This document shows positions 37,680 through 49,507 of a stretch of DNA of 64,000 nucleotides, one piece after another. Position numbers and translations under genes: made by a program. Numbering within the stretch: the first letter of the stretch is position 1; every line of letters starts with the position of its first letter. Under the pieces are notes generated by a model that worked only from the letters and a program-made list of their open reading frames with translations, was not told where the DNA came from and searched no databases. Origin of the DNA: Coriolopsis trogii (lineage: Eukaryota > Basidiomycota > Agaricomycetes > Polyporales > Polyporaceae); NCBI GenBank assembly GCA_020543525.1, contig JAHYIO010000007.1, positions 930,001 through 994,000 on the forward strand, in the 5' to 3' direction.

Positions 37680-38663
37680 TGAGAACGAGAGAGAGACTGG
37701 ATGAGGCTGAACAGGAGGAGTGTCGCGCGTTGAGTTGGCTTCGCTGGAAAATCCGGAATAGGTGTGAATCACGTGGTGCAAGGAGCAGAAGCGCCCGTGG
37801 GGAACCTGTCCGTTTCAGGCAGTCGTCCTTGTTTGGCCCTTTCCCAGTGACCACCATCTCCGACTTTTTGTCCGACTCCAGGGTCGAGACCGAATGGCCT
37901 CGGATTTCTAGTAATAGTATGCGTATAGCGTCTTTATGTGCGGCTGACTTCGTTTTGGCAATGTTTCTTCTGTGCTGCAAGCCAAGTAGGTGCATCGAAC
38001 CTGAGAACAAACTGGGCACCATCGTCCCCGCCGACGTCACGGTCGCCGTCGCATCCCAGTGCGCCCTAACAAGGCAAAGTCTCCCGTCTTGTTCCCGCAA
38101 AGACACACCGGGGCCAAGCTTACGCATGTACATGTTTACTCCCGAATCGGGGCCGAGCACCAGACAGGGACGGGGAGGCCGAAACCTCCTGGCGCGCTTG
38201 CCACGTCTCCTCTTTGCTAGGCGTGCCGTACAGACAGGGCGCATTCGTCCCTCAGTCTACCTCCTTAGAATTGCCGCTTACATTCTTCCGTCAGAAAATG
38301 CAACGGCGCATGGTATCGGGCATGCGTTTCACCCATTTGCATACTCGCCTTCCTCGTAAAGCCGTTGTGGAAGTCGTCCCTCCAGTTACGCCCACGCGCG
38401 ACCATAAGGAGCCCCAAATCCTTATTCGCAGAGAGTCGCCTAACTCTTGAACCGTGGGCCATGACAAGGCCCTCCGATTCGCTCCATCAATCTGCACCTG
38501 GTTCTGAGTCTCTACAGCGTCGCTTCCCGCGGCGAACATTCCATAGCGTTGCTGGTTCGCGCAGCGCTTCCGCACACAACGCACCATAAAAATCCCTCCC
38601 CCGTCTGAGCGCAGGTCGTAGACTCCCCCGCATTTTGGTCTTTAATCCAGTCGCGCGTTTACC
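37680..38663. promoter_or_regulatory. divergent region between bL12m and DUF6534 gene
   Basis: 984 bases between outward-facing start codons. Open frames cover much of it on both strands (for example a minus frame 37210-38244 that overlaps the bL12m exons), but none has family features. No TATA box assigned. Confidence 0.4.
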
Positions 38664-40455
38664 ATGGGTGTCATTGATGGAACGTTCGTATCGCTCCTGA
38701 CATTTGTCTTTTCATGCTACTGACCTCCTTCCAGGATGGGTGCGCTCCTCATCGGAGTCATCATGTCCGCGGTGTAAGCAATCACTACGTTGTGCATCAC
38801 TCGACGAAGACTTATAGCGCCATCACGCGATGGTAGTTTCTATGGCAGTGGGTTATCGTCACCTTGCGAAGGGTGTAGTTGTCATACGACTGACTCAATG
38901 TCAGTCTCTTTCTCGCAGATGTTTTACTACTACACCAGCTACCGCGGTGACGTATGGCACATTAAGCTTTTGGTGCGTCCGAACGTGTTCCTCCGTCGAC
39001 CTGAATGCTCACTTGCACACAGGTCACCGCAGTCTGGGTGACGGACACCATCCACCAGGTGTGTTTCATCGTAATCCCCGTGGCCGCAAATGGAACCTAC
39101 TCACACACTCTAACCGATGCAGGGACTCATATCCCATACCGGTATGGCTCCATGCATACAGCCTACAACACCGTACCTACTCATCTTCGGCTCCAGTTTA
39201 CTGGTATTTGGTGACCGAGTACGGGAACCCAAACTCCCTCTCATTGCTCACCAAGTGCGTCCTTGATTGTATGTGGGGACGCGGAGCTAACCGTACGACT
39301 GACGCAGGACCATCGTCATCGAAGTACTCTTCAATGTATGTCCCTTTCTGGTCTTCTGTTTGCGCACTAGTACTTGGCTAAACCGCGCAACGCACCGTAC
39401 TGGAACCAGGCCTTCACCGGGTTGTTTGTTCAAGCGTGAGGCATTACTTAGTCTGACTCCGCATGCGCTCAAGAGATGGGCAGGTTCTTCGTCATGCGAG
39501 TGTGGAAACTAAGCGGGAAGAAGTTGTACCTGGTCATCCCCGTGGTACGTGTGTCTTTGTACCACCACATAGATGGTCGTTGATGTTTGTCCTGCAGGCT
39601 TTATTGGTCGCTGCCGAGTTCGGTGAGGCGTATTCAGTCCGAAAACTCGAATATGTACTGACTCTTCAAACCAGGTGTATCAGCAGCATACACTGTCCGC
39701 GCGTGCGTATCAGCCTACTTGTACGACACCGCGCTTCTGACAGCTTGTCCAGTTATATGCTCAAGACATACCTTGACCTGGATCAGATCCGGGTAAGTCA
39801 GACAGAGCACAGGCGGCGCCTGAATGCTCAACTGTTCGTCCCAGGGGCTCTCGATTTGTATGAATATTTTCGCTGCCGTGGCTGACGTGGGTATCGCTGC
39901 TATCCTATGCACTATACTACACACGTCGCGCACGAGCTTTTCCAAGTCCAACACTCTCATCAACAAGCTGGTATGGCTCCCGCTCCGACGTCCCTCCACG
40001 CTCGTGCTGACCGGTACTTATTTTGCTTACAGATTGTCTTCTCTGTCAATACCGGTCTTCTAACGAGGTAGGTACAGATTCAGGGCCACCACCAGCGTGT
40101 ATTCTGACAGACAACCCAGCGTATGCGCATGCATCTCGTTGATCACATTCTTTGCGCTCCCCAACTCCTTCGTCTACATCTGCTTCTACTTCCTCATCGG
40201 CCGCCGTACGTGTGTTCTCTTTGGGAGACGGTACTCATGCTACGGCTCGCTCACGAAGCTCTCTCCGCAGTGTACTCAAACTCGTTGATGGCGACGCTCA
40301 ATGCGCGCAGGAGGCTCCGGGACGCGTCCGCGAACGACGTCTCGCTCTCCTTGAAAGACATCCAGCCTACTAGTGCGACCGGCGCTAACCTCGCGCGATT
40401 CAGCGTCAGTGGTTTCAATCCAGAGCCTTCCCATGAGGCTGTCGACGTCGACTGA
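38664..40455 (+). CDS. DUF6534 seven-helix membrane protein
   Basis: Member of a family greatly expanded in Agaricomycetes, of unknown function. The ATG is at 38664. Many short exons join to MGVIDGTMGALLIGVIMSAV, then an 11-nt exon at 38837-38847 and FYGISFSQMFYYYTSYRGD, giving the conserved first helix and the Y-G-x-x-x-x-Q motif. Further blocks: WHIKLLVTAVWVTDTIHQ, GLISHTVYWYLVTEYGNP, and the C-terminal DUF6534 domain (SRTSFSKSNTLINKL, FSVNTGLLTS, CACISLITFFALPNSFVYIC, FYFLIGRLYSNSLMATLNAR). Seven hydrophobic segments are expected; the N-terminal half and the last three helices are easily seen. The cytosolic tail is polar and ends HEAVDVD. Middle exon borders (39260-39840) are approximate. 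A receptor-like role is only speculation. Confidence 0.87.
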
Positions 40456-40991
40456 CGGTGGCGTGGATATGGATCATGCAGCGCCGTGCGGAGGGTATCA
40501 CGATCCGGATCGACACCACGAAGGACACGAAGCGCGATGGCGATGGCGAGACGGATGGTGACCAGGAGGTGAGAATCGTTGTCTCTCCCCCCCCTGCAAC
40601 TCTGGATCTGACGGGAGTCGGGCCTAGTCATCGACGTTCGCGATCGACACGCAGCAATTCGACAGCCCCGAAAAACGCACAGTAGAAGAGATCGTCTGAG
40701 GCTCTTGCGAAATCGCTTGAAGAAGAAGATCTATCGCCCTGTCGCTCTGCTGACGTCTCATCTTGGGTGCTCCGTATCTTGTGTGGCTTGTATGCATCCT
40801 TGGCAACGTACCGGGACTCGAGCTGTGTAATTGCTTGGATCAATCCAGCATGTGCATATACTGTACTCGTAATTGGTCCTCGCAGGCGAGCAATACGCTC
40901 GACCGTCCACATAGCTTGGGAGTTGTTAGATATGTACAACGTGGCCCTGGGCCAGCTGTTGCGGAAGTATCTGGCTCTTCATGTACATGGC
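40456..40991. other. convergent intergenic region
   Basis: 536 bases between the DUF6534 and SHG1 stops. Two 3' UTRs are presumed; nothing else recognised. Confidence 0.45.
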
Positions 40992-41715
40992 TCAATCGCT
41001 ACTGAGGTCCTCAATGTCCATGCTCGAAGCGCTGCTATCGCTGTCGCTATCCTCGCCGTCCTGGCGCTGGGCGGTAGACCCGTTCGTGCCATTGGTGCCG
41101 GCTAAGAGTGGGGCAAGAGATGTCGGTCTCCTGCACATCCGGAAAGAGGGGGGCTGTACGTACTCTGGCCGGCAGGTTTCCGATCGTCCTGCAGTATCCT
41201 CCGCATAGACACTTTCACACCATTGACGAACGAAGGGTCGTTGAGAAGCGGCGAGTCTTGGACGGCACGTTCCACTATGGGGTACCTGGGAAGGCCCACG
41301 AAACGTCGGTACAATGCATGTATGTGTGTGTGCGTTTCAAGGGTCGGAAACGAACGCACCTCTCCAATTCTTGCATGACTTCGCTCGCGACGTTAGCGTC
41401 GGGCATGTACTCGAGCTTAGGGTCCGACGCGAGCTTCTGTTTCGCGATGTCCTCTACGCGGGCCAGCAGGGCCGGCATGCCCTCCTGCGAACGGCGGGAG
41501 AGTGGGTGAGGGAAGATTCTCCACGTCTGTTCTGTGGGAGAGGGAGGACGATACCCACACCTTGTCGGAACTCTTTCAGCAGCTCCCTCCGGAGTCGGTC
41601 GAACTCTCCCGACTTTTTGAATCTGTGTGAGCGGGGTCAGCCACGATCAGCGCGGGAGCGACGGGCAGACGCAGACGGACTCTTCGACCAGCTGCGTGGG
41701 GTTCGTGATGGGCAT
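40992..41715 (-). CDS. SHG1: COMPASS complex subunit SHG1 (BOD1/SHG1 domain)
   Basis: Small subunit of the Set1/COMPASS histone H3K4 methyltransferase; related to human BOD1. Starts MPITNPTQLVEE at 41715; an intron joins to FKKSGEFDRLRRELLKEFRQ, the hallmark of the BOD1/SHG1 domain. The next exon gives EGMPALLARVEDIAKQKLAS and LEYMPDANVASEVMQELER, then YPIVERAVQDSPLLNDPSF and VNGVKVSMRRILQDDR. The final intron needs a GTACAG donor near 41158 to reach an acidic Ser/Asp tail (GEDSDSDSSASSMDIEDLSS), ending at 40992. Reading straight on would stop earlier at 41102 with an uncharacteristic tail. About 155-165 aa. Domain identity is strong; the last splice is inferred from the sensible acidic C-terminus. 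Confidence 0.88.
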
Positions 41716-42082
41716 GATTACAGGAGAAGTGGCTCAGACAGTACTAATACAACAGCAAGAAAGGGAGAGAGAAAGAGTCAGACGGGCATCCGGAAGGCGC
41801 GAGAGGGAGTGGATAGCCGACAAAGGACTGGGTCCGAGTGAGAGCAGGACGCGCCGTCCGTCTCACGCCATACACCGCTCTCAGACGCGATCACGATGCC
41901 CACAGGCCTCACGCTCAGCTGCTCGGTGCTCTTTGCTTTCCACGTCGGTCCCTGCGACTCTGGACACGTACCCGACGTTCTCAAGCGCGTCTCAAGGCCC
42001 ACCGCCTGCCTCGTTTGGACTTACTTAGTCACTGCGTCCATCTGGTCAAGCTCGCGCGACCCTTCCTTGTCCTCCGACGACC
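41716..42082. promoter_or_regulatory. divergent promoter of SHG1 and HEM12
   Basis: 367 bases between the two start codons. No TATA box or repeated motif could be assigned. Confidence 0.45.
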
Positions 42083-43383
42083 ATGTCCTTCCCTCCGCTC
42101 AAAAACGACCTGATTCTGCGCGCGGCGCGAGGTGAGAAGCCATTTGTCTAGTTCTATGCGAGAAGCAGGTCTCAGCCGTGGTGCAGGCGAGCAGACCGAA
42201 CGCGCTCCAGTATGGGTCATGCGGCAAGCAGGCAGATACCTCCCTGGTGCGTCGCGTTCCCCACCTCCTCCCGCGCCCCCGCCCGCGCCCCCGCTCACGC
42301 CGCCGTCCCTGCCCTGCCCCGTCGCCCCGTTCCGCCCCCAGAGTTCCAAGCCGTGCGCGCGAAGCACGGCTTCTTCGAAGTCTGCCGCACGCCCGAGCTC
42401 GCAAAGGAAGTGACGCTGCAGCCCATCCGGCGGTACACCGGCCTGATCGATGCCGCCATCATCTTCTCCGACATCCTCGTCGTGCCCCAGGCGATGGGCA
42501 TGGAGGTCCTCATGAACCCCGGCCCGCACTTCCCCGCCCCGCTCGACACGCCCGCGGACGTCGAGCGGCTCGCCAAGGTCGTCGACGTCGACAAGGAGCT
42601 CGGGTACGTCTACGACGCCATCACGCTCACCCGCCATGCCTTGGACGGCGAGGTGCCCCTCATCGGCTTCTGCGGCGCCCCCTGGACGCTATTCTCGTAC
42701 ATGATCGAGGGCGGGAGCACGAAGACGTTCCAGAAGTGCAAGACGTGGCTCTTCAAGTACCCCGACGAGTCCAAGGCGCTCCTCGACCGCATCGCAGACG
42801 TCTGCATCGACTTCCTCGTCGGCCAGATCAAAGCCGGTGCCCAGGTACGCTCCCTCCCATCGCTCCGCCTGACCCTCGCAATTCCTCACTGAAAAGCTCA
42901 CCCACCCAACAGCTCGTGCAAGTGTTCGACTCCTGGGCAGGCGAGCTCGCCCCGCACCACTTCCAAGAGTTCTCCCTCCCCTCCCTCCGCCGGATCGCCT
43001 CCGGCGTGCGCGCCGCGCTCGCCGCGCAGTCCATCCCCGCCGTGCCCATGACGCTCTTCCCCAAAGGCGCCAACACGCAGCTCGCCGCGCTCGCGCAACA
43101 CGCCGGGTACGACGTCCTCGGCATCGACTGGTGCATCGACCCCGTCGACGCGCGCGCCGCCGTCGGCCCCGCCCTCGCCCTCCAGGGCAACCTCGACCCG
43201 GGCGTGCTCTACGGCGGCAGGGACGCGATCGAGCGCGAGGTCAGGCGCATGTGCGAGCGGTTCAAGGACGGGAAGGCGCCAAAGGCGTGGGTGTGCAACT
43301 TGGGGCATGGGATCACCCCTGGCGTCGACCCGGAGGACCTCCGCTGGTTCTTCGAGTGCGTGCACAAGTACTCGGCGGCGTGA
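42083..43383 (+). CDS. HEM12: uroporphyrinogen decarboxylase
   Basis: Cofactor-free cytosolic enzyme of heme synthesis that removes four acetate carboxyls from uroporphyrinogen III to give coproporphyrinogen III. Four exons are seen: MSFPPLKNDLILRAAR; a second beginning GEQTERAPVWVMRQAGRYLP (substrate-binding Arg-rich loop); a third from EFQAVRAKHGFFEVCRTPEL through FSDILVVPQAMGMEVL (catalytic Asp), LIGFCGAPWTLFSYMIEGG (active-site Tyr region) to IKAGAQ; and a fourth from LVQVFDSWAGELAPHHFQEF through LGIDWCIDPVDARA, LQGNLDPGVLYGG to NLGHGITPGVDPEDLRWFFE, which contains the C-terminal His. About 365 aa, full length, and all active-site segments are intact. Third-position GC is very high. Confidence 0.96.
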
Positions 43384-43930
43384 AGCTGGGCGCAACGAAG
43401 TGGCGGGTCGTGTACAAGTCAGCGGCTGAAAAACATGTTGTAGTAACACCCATCTCAGCATCGTACTAGATTGCAAACTGGCACCGGCAGGAACGCAGAT
43501 GGATTGCTCGGGAGTGATGTACAATAGGGATGAGCCCAACTTTAGACGGTCCTCGTATATCAATGAAGATGGGTTCGTGAAAACGTGATAGCGGCAATGT
43601 GATGTGCGGTAGATTGCAACGAGGTGGGAGAGATGGCTTGGTGGTGAGATGCGACAAATTGTTCAGGCTGGAGGGAACCAGGAGATGGAAACGATTTGCA
43701 AGGAGCGACGACGACGGTGGGTTGACAACAGCGGGCAAGGAGGGGAGTAGTGTTATGCCAGAAAGCGATAAATATCTACAGATGAACGAACGTGGACCTC
43801 AGTGAGAGCGATATCCTATGACACTGGTAAAGATGGAGGGAGATGACGAGATATGTACAAGGGGGGAGAAACAAGAATCGAAAGCGCATGCTCGAAAGCC
43901 TGTTCGGGCACGCGAACCCTCCCAAAGGGC
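43384..43930. other. convergent intergenic region
   Basis: 547 bases between HEM12 and CDC14 stops; 3' UTRs presumed. A/G-rich on the plus strand (43600-43880). No gene recognised. Confidence 0.45.
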
Positions 43931-46194
43931 CTATGCCACCACGTCAGCCGCACTGAAGCTGCTTCGCCGCCGGCGCACGCTCCGCAGTCCGGGACGCTCG
44001 GATTTCGACGCGGGCACGACGACGGACGCGTTGTTCGCAACCCACGTGCCCGACGCCGCCATCGCAGACTTCACGATGGCCGCAGCAGCCGCGGGGTTCT
44101 CCTGCACGGACCCCGTCGAGTTGTGATGTATCCGTTTGCCCACAAGCGTGGGAAGCCGTGAAGGAGTTGGAGAGCCAGGCTGTCGAGGTCGCAGCGGGCG
44201 CCCAGTAGAGCTCGTTGAGGACGAAGGGAGAGGAACGTTGTTGGATGCAGTCGCAGTACCGCGAGCGGAGGTGTCTTTCGAGTTTGCTAGACGTGGAATC
44301 TTGTTCGGGAGTTGTCCGCTCGCCTTGTTAGTCTTGGTATTGTTGGCCACTGTCGTGGCCTTCTTGACGGCACCGGCTGCAGTAGAGCGAGTGACACGGG
44401 TTGGTCGTTGCTCAGTGGCCGGCGCTCGCTGAGAGGCAGACCGCGCAGACGCGGGTTTGACTTTGTTTCGCCGGATGGGCGGGGCAACGCCGAGCGCAGG
44501 CAGGACGTCCTCTTCCTCTACATCGGACTCTGATGCTACCCGCTTCGCCGCAGGAGTCTTCCTGGGCTGACCTGGGGGTGCGATCGCATGAGCCTTGGCT
44601 GCCGCCGCAGCGACATGCTTGCTTGGTGTGACGGGGGGTACGGGAGCAGCTCCAGTCGACGACATCACCATTGTCGTCGTCGTTGTTTCGGTGAACACGT
44701 CCATCTCGTCCTCGGTCTCAGCAGGTGGCGTGACAGGTGCCACGGCCTTCGCCGCGGTGAATATCGCGGTCGTTTGTTGTTGGAGCTTGCGCATCTCGTC
44801 GACGGCTGCCCATTTGGTCCATTCCAGCTGCTTGAGGTACATGTACTGTTGTTGGGGTCCGACGACACTTCCCGGACGGACGATACGCATAAACGCTATC
44901 GCTTCTGATGCGGTGAAGCCGTACTTCCATATGAGATACGCCCCGATGAGCGTTCCAGTTCGTCCCAAACCTGCCTTGCACTAAGCGGCGGGTATTGTTA
45001 GTCGAACGTGCACTCGTGTGCCGTCACACTCACATGGACTGCTACGACTCCTCCGCCCTCTATAACCTCGTCTGCCATGTCAATGAACTTGCGTACGATG
45101 TCGTCAGTGGGGTTCGTGCCGTCGTCGAAATATAGTTCGGTGTGGTTGATACCACGGTCTTTGAAGACCTGAGCATCGTAAAGAGGGTTGTTAAGGCGTA
45201 CGACAAGTTTGACCCCTTGTCTCTCGAAGTACTCCAAGCAGTTCTGGAAAGGTGTGGGCAGCTTGCGTTGGAGAGCAACCGCCTTGACGGGAGAGGCGGG
45301 AGGAAGGATAGCCTGGTTCTCCTGCTCCTTCTTGTCCTTCTCTCGCTTGATCCATGTGGGATCGACAGGGGACGCGAATGCGATGAAGTTGGGAGTCAAC
45401 CAATTCCAATCACCATTCTCCACCTTCTCATAATACTCGTAGTCCTCGATGTCGAACTCGTTCATGTCACAAAGACCGTTCTGCATTGCCTTGTAGATGC
45501 CCCATAGACAGTCCTGAATGCTGAGGTTGAAATCTGAGCGCCCTCTTCCAGCGTCTCGAAAAGGCATGAATTCGAGCTCTGCGATAGGATGGAACGCCTC
45601 CCATGGCGGCCGTTGTTGCACAACCATCTGGAGCACATGAGCGGAACAGCTAGCTGAGAGCGTGTTTAACACGTACAACATAAAGAGCCATCAGCAGGGC
45701 AGCATTCGCCTTCTTACGTGGATCGCTGGAGGAGTACAAGACAATACGGTGGGACATAATCGCGGGATCCTGGCGATAGAACGGGTCGTGTGAAGAGTCG
45801 TCGGACACGCGTGTCGCGGGAGACATACCTGGAGGATCTCGTGTATCAGAATGCATGCCTTGTAGACCATTGCCAAGTTCAAGGGGCCCCAATCTTGGAA
45901 GAAAGAGAGATAGAGCAGCTGGTCATCGATCGTGAACCACCAGTACTTGGCTTCGCCATCGGGGCTGGTCGAGGACGATCCTCTGGGTACGCCTCGGACC
46001 TCCGGCGTGTTTGAGGGATCCTTAGCCAGCTCATTGAGGTGGTCTGCCTTTGGAGCAGGGTGAGGGAAGGAGGTGAAGTATAACCTGCACCAATGCCAGA
46101 GTCAGTAACCATCGCCTGGGTGGTGGTGACGCGTGGGAGCGAGAGGCACTGACCTCCCTCCGAAATGGCAGAGAGGCTCGCAGGCGAGGGGCAT
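43931..46194 (-). CDS. CDC14: CDC14-type dual-specificity phosphatase
   Basis: Phosphatase that reverses CDK phosphorylation at mitotic exit and cytokinesis (Clp1/Flp1 in fission yeast). The start at 46194 gives [14 protein letters not shown], spliced through a 46-bp-class intron to [15 protein letters not shown]. The N-terminal inactive DSP-like domain contains [39 protein letters not shown] and [20 protein letters not shown]. The catalytic domain has [39 protein letters not shown] and the P-loop split by an intron: [21 protein letters not shown], that is H-C-x5-R. It is followed by [19 protein letters not shown]. The Ser/Thr/Pro-rich basic tail, with SP sites, ends [12 protein letters not shown]. 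About 600 aa. Everything needed for catalysis is present. Confidence 0.95.
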
Positions 46195-46749
46195 GGGTCG
46201 CAACGAGCAAGGAGGATCCAGAGGTGCACGAGAGCTCTGCCGGGGGTAGAGGATGGTGAAGGCGCAGAAGGAAGAGGCAGGTCGCGCGAGAGGCCGAAGA
46301 GAGACGGTTGGGTTCGTCTGCCAGACAGGCACACGTGACCGACACGCGGTCCCCGTCCCTTGTGCGCGCGTTTCGCGTCTCGCGTCCGTTCGCGCTAGAA
46401 CGCAATCATCATGAACGTACGCCGCGGACGTGTTTCCAACGAAATCGTTCACACCCGACGCCGTTCACAGTATGGCCCATTTGATTCCGCGCGAAAGAGC
46501 CCAATGAAAACGATATCGAGGAGTCTCGCGTCACGCACCAAACCATGGCTGTGGCTCAGCCGCCCAGCCGTCGCGGCGGCAATGACGGCAGTGGACTCTG
46601 GAGGCTACATCCCTCTGCCCCAAGCAACGGGCCGCCATGGCTGTAGGATGAGAAGTTGAGAGCAGAGATGAGGTGAGAGCGCAAGATGGAATCTGAACAT
46701 GGCGAAGGCCAACACAGATGGCCCCTGCGAATGCGGCGGCAGCTCCACG

Positions 46750-46755
46750 ACGCGT
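46750..46755. promoter_or_regulatory. MCB element ACGCGT upstream of MBP1
   Basis: Exact palindromic ACGCGT, 180 bases upstream of the MBP1 start. This is the known DNA core for APSES-domain MBF factors, so autoregulation is possible. Confidence 0.5.
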
Positions 46756-46782
46756 GCTCGTGAGAGCTACAAATGAGCGCTA

Positions 46783-46788
46783 ACGCGT
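46783..46788. promoter_or_regulatory. second MCB element ACGCGT upstream of MBP1
   Basis: Second exact ACGCGT, 33 bases downstream of the first and about 147 bases before the MBP1 start. Confidence 0.5.
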
Positions 46789-46934
46789 CGACAGTCGGCG
46801 CGTCAAGGCTCGCAGATAGCTATCCTCTCTCCCTCCTTCTCTGACCATCTACATTACAACGCAACTTTTGCCGACGCAGAGCGACACCTCACACAGACCT
46901 GTGGCCCTTGCACGGTTGGACTCTACAACAGACA

Positions 46935-49299
46935 ATGCCGGACAATCAGATTTTCAAGGTGAAGTCAATGTGGCCGTCAGTGGTCCCACCAGGCTGAACG
47001 TACCATTGTCTATCCGTAGGCCACATACAGTGGCATCCCCGTCTACGAAATGTATGCCAAACGACGCGTTGTACGCGTGATCTCTGTCTAAATCATCGTA
47101 CAGGATGTGCAAAGGAGTCGCTGTGATGCGGCGGCGGGCGGACTCCTGGCTTAACGCAACTCAGATTCTCAAGGTTGCTGGTTTTGACAAACCTCAACGA
47201 ACGCGTATCCTCGAGCGGGAGGTGCAGAAGGGAGAGCACGAGAAAGTACAAGGTGGCTACGGGAAGTACCAAGGTCAGCCCCGAAACGACACTCGTCCCA
47301 TCAATGTCTCATACCATCACCTCAGGCACATGGATACCGTTAGAGAGGGGTCTTTCGCTCTCCAAACAGTACGGATGCGAGGTCGCACTCCGTCCGATCA
47401 TTGACTTCCAACCCGACACCAAGAGCCCTCCCCTAGCACCCAAGCACCTGGTCTCTGCTCAGTCTTCCAAGGCGAGCATACGTCGTGGTGGTGAGCTAAA
47501 GGCCGACTTTGCTATCAGCACCCGGTCCTCAAAGCGAACAGCACAGGATGTAGAGGGCACCGACGTCGACACCCTCTCCATTCGCGGCTCCGAGGACGGA
47601 ACGATGACACCCTCACCTTCAGAAGCTTCTCTGAGTTCCCGTACACCATCTCCTATTCGTAGTAGCCCGGGCCCATCCGCGTCTGCTTCAAACGCCATGG
47701 ACGAAGGTGAACGTTCGCCATCGCCTTTGCCGAATCGCAAACGGAAACACCGTCAGATAGACGAAGAAGAAGAGTCCGTGGATGAAGCCTATGGTGCGAA
47801 TGGGGCAGTGGCTTACGGCGACCAGATCCTCGAATACTTCATTTCCGACTCCAACCAGATACCCGAGATCCTCATCAACCCTCCTTCAGACTTCGATCCT
47901 AACATGGCCATCGACGATGACGGGCATACCGCGCTACACTGGGCGAGCGCCATGGGCCGTATCCGAATAGTCAAGTTGCTTCTGACTGCCGGGGCTGATA
48001 TATACAAGGTCAACAAAGCGGGCCAGACAGCTCTGATGCGCAGCGTCATGTTCGCGAATAACTACGATGTCCGGAAGTTTCCTGAATTATACGAGCTGCT
48101 CCATCGCTCTACCCTCAACATCGACAACAGCAATCGGACCGTATTCCACCACATTGTAGACGTCGCGATGTCAAAGGGCAAGACGCACGCAGCACGTTAC
48201 TATATGGAGACTGTCTTACAGCGCCTGGCCGACTACCCACGGGAACTCGCGGACATCATCAACTTCCAGGACGAAGATGGGGAGACTGCACTCACCATGG
48301 CCGCCCGGTGTAGAAGCAAACGTCTGGTGAAGCTCCTCCTCGACCACGGCGCGGACCCCAAGATCGCAAACCGCGACGGGAAGACGACCGAAGACTACAT
48401 CCTCGAAGACGAACGTTTCCGATCCTCCCCCGTCCTCCCCTCCCGCCAGCTCACCCTCCGCAACCCCGACGGCACCCCCGCGGCGAACGGGAACGCAACC
48501 TACGCGCTGCTCACCCAAGGCGAGCGCCCGTCCCTGCACTACTCGGTCACCGGCCAGAAGGCGGCGACGCGCTGCGTGGGCGACGTGACGATGATGCTCG
48601 ACAGCCTCGCGGCGGCGTTCGACCAGGAGCTGAAGGAGAAGGACCGGGACCTCGCGCAGGCCAACGCGCTCCTGAACAACATCCAGTCCGAGATCCTCGA
48701 GTCCCAGCGGACGGTCACCCACCTCAAGGCGCAGGCGCAGGCGCTCCCCACCGTGCAGCAGACGGTGGCGCAGCTCGAGGACGAGCTCCGCGCGAAGATG
48801 GGCAGGCGCTTCCGGCTCGGGTGGGAGAAGTGGGTCAAGGACGAGGAGGAGCGCGAGCGCGCGGTCCGCGAGGCGGCGGGCGGGCAGCTCGTCTCGGCTG
48901 CGGGAGAGCCGGTCTCGGACTTGCTGGAGCTGTACGCGGACGTACCGACCGACCCGGACGAGCTCAGGAAGGAGTGCGAGAGGCTGAGGGAGGAGCTGGC
49001 GGGCCATCGGACGCGCCGGAAAGACATGTTTGAGCACCTCGTCAAGTTCCAGGCCGAGGCGGGCACGGGCGGCCGGATGGCGGAGTACCGGCGGCTCATC
49101 AGTGCTGGGTGTGGGGGCATACCCCCAGACGAGGTCGATGGCGTTGTGGGGGTGCTGTTGGAGGTGAGTGCGTTTTGTGGAGCCAGAGGGCTTGTGGTCT
49201 GACAATGTTTGCTTTGTGTAGACTCTGGAGGCTGAAGAGCCTAGTTCGTCGACAGCGTGGAATGGGACTACGGCTCGTGTCGGGGTATCTGCTACGTGA
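46935..49299 (+). CDS. MBP1: MBP1/Res-type APSES-ankyrin transcription factor (MBF)
   Basis: DNA-binding subunit of the G1/S factor MBF, which acts on MluI boxes. Exon 1 (46935-46958) MPDNQIFK; exon 2 [11 protein letters not shown] ends at a GTATGC donor inside the codon for Met; exon 3 [40 protein letters not shown] and [13 protein letters not shown]; then a main exon starting [16 protein letters not shown]. This rebuilds a complete APSES/KilA-N winged-helix domain (residues about 5-105). Downstream are a Ser/Pro-rich linker with RKRKH-type nuclear signal, ankyrin repeats ([60 protein letters not shown]), and a C-terminal heterodimerising coiled coil (about residues 490-650). The last exon adds [20 protein letters not shown] and stops at 49299. 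About 740 aa. Complete and canonical. Confidence 0.95.
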
Positions 49300-49507
49300 G
49301 GGCGCGTATGAAGGTTTGTTGTATTCTATCTTATCGTGTATTGCTTTGGAAATCAAGGTCTGCTATCGTTTTGTCGCACAAACACGTGCTGATGGAGGCG
49401 GCGGCGAGAAACAAATGCGAAGACTCAAAACAGATACAATCGCGATGACTACAAAATACAAGTTGACGCGGTCCAAGGCAGTCAAGTCTAGTACTGATAC
49501 ACGGCGT

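Larger units (their letters stand above)
46195..46934. promoter_or_regulatory. divergent CDC14-MBP1 promoter with MluI-box-like sites
   Basis: 740 bases between outward-facing starts of two cell-cycle genes. ACGCGT (MCB, the MBF recognition core) occurs at 46750-46755 and 46783-46788, 185 and 152 bases before the MBP1 ATG, with a further GGCGCGTC near 46797. An E2F/SCB-like TTTCGCG lies at 46371-46377, 177 bases before the CDC14 ATG, embedded in a CG-rich patch. ACGCGT is not rare in this window, so the pairing within 39 bases is the notable part. Confidence 0.55.

Noticed and set aside
37210..38244. 344-codon minus-strand frame over bL12m and its upstream region
   Set aside because: Overlaps the bL12m exons in another frame and shows Arg/Ser/His-rich noise; bL12m is secure by alignment.
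42178..42880. Alternative Arg/His-rich frame inside HEM12
   Set aside because: Out-of-frame shadow of the HEM12 exon; the true frame carries all active-site motifs.
48216..49205. 329-codon open frame antisense to MBP1
   Set aside because: Arg/Leu/Glu-rich mirror of the ankyrin and coiled-coil coding strand; no introns or motifs of its own.
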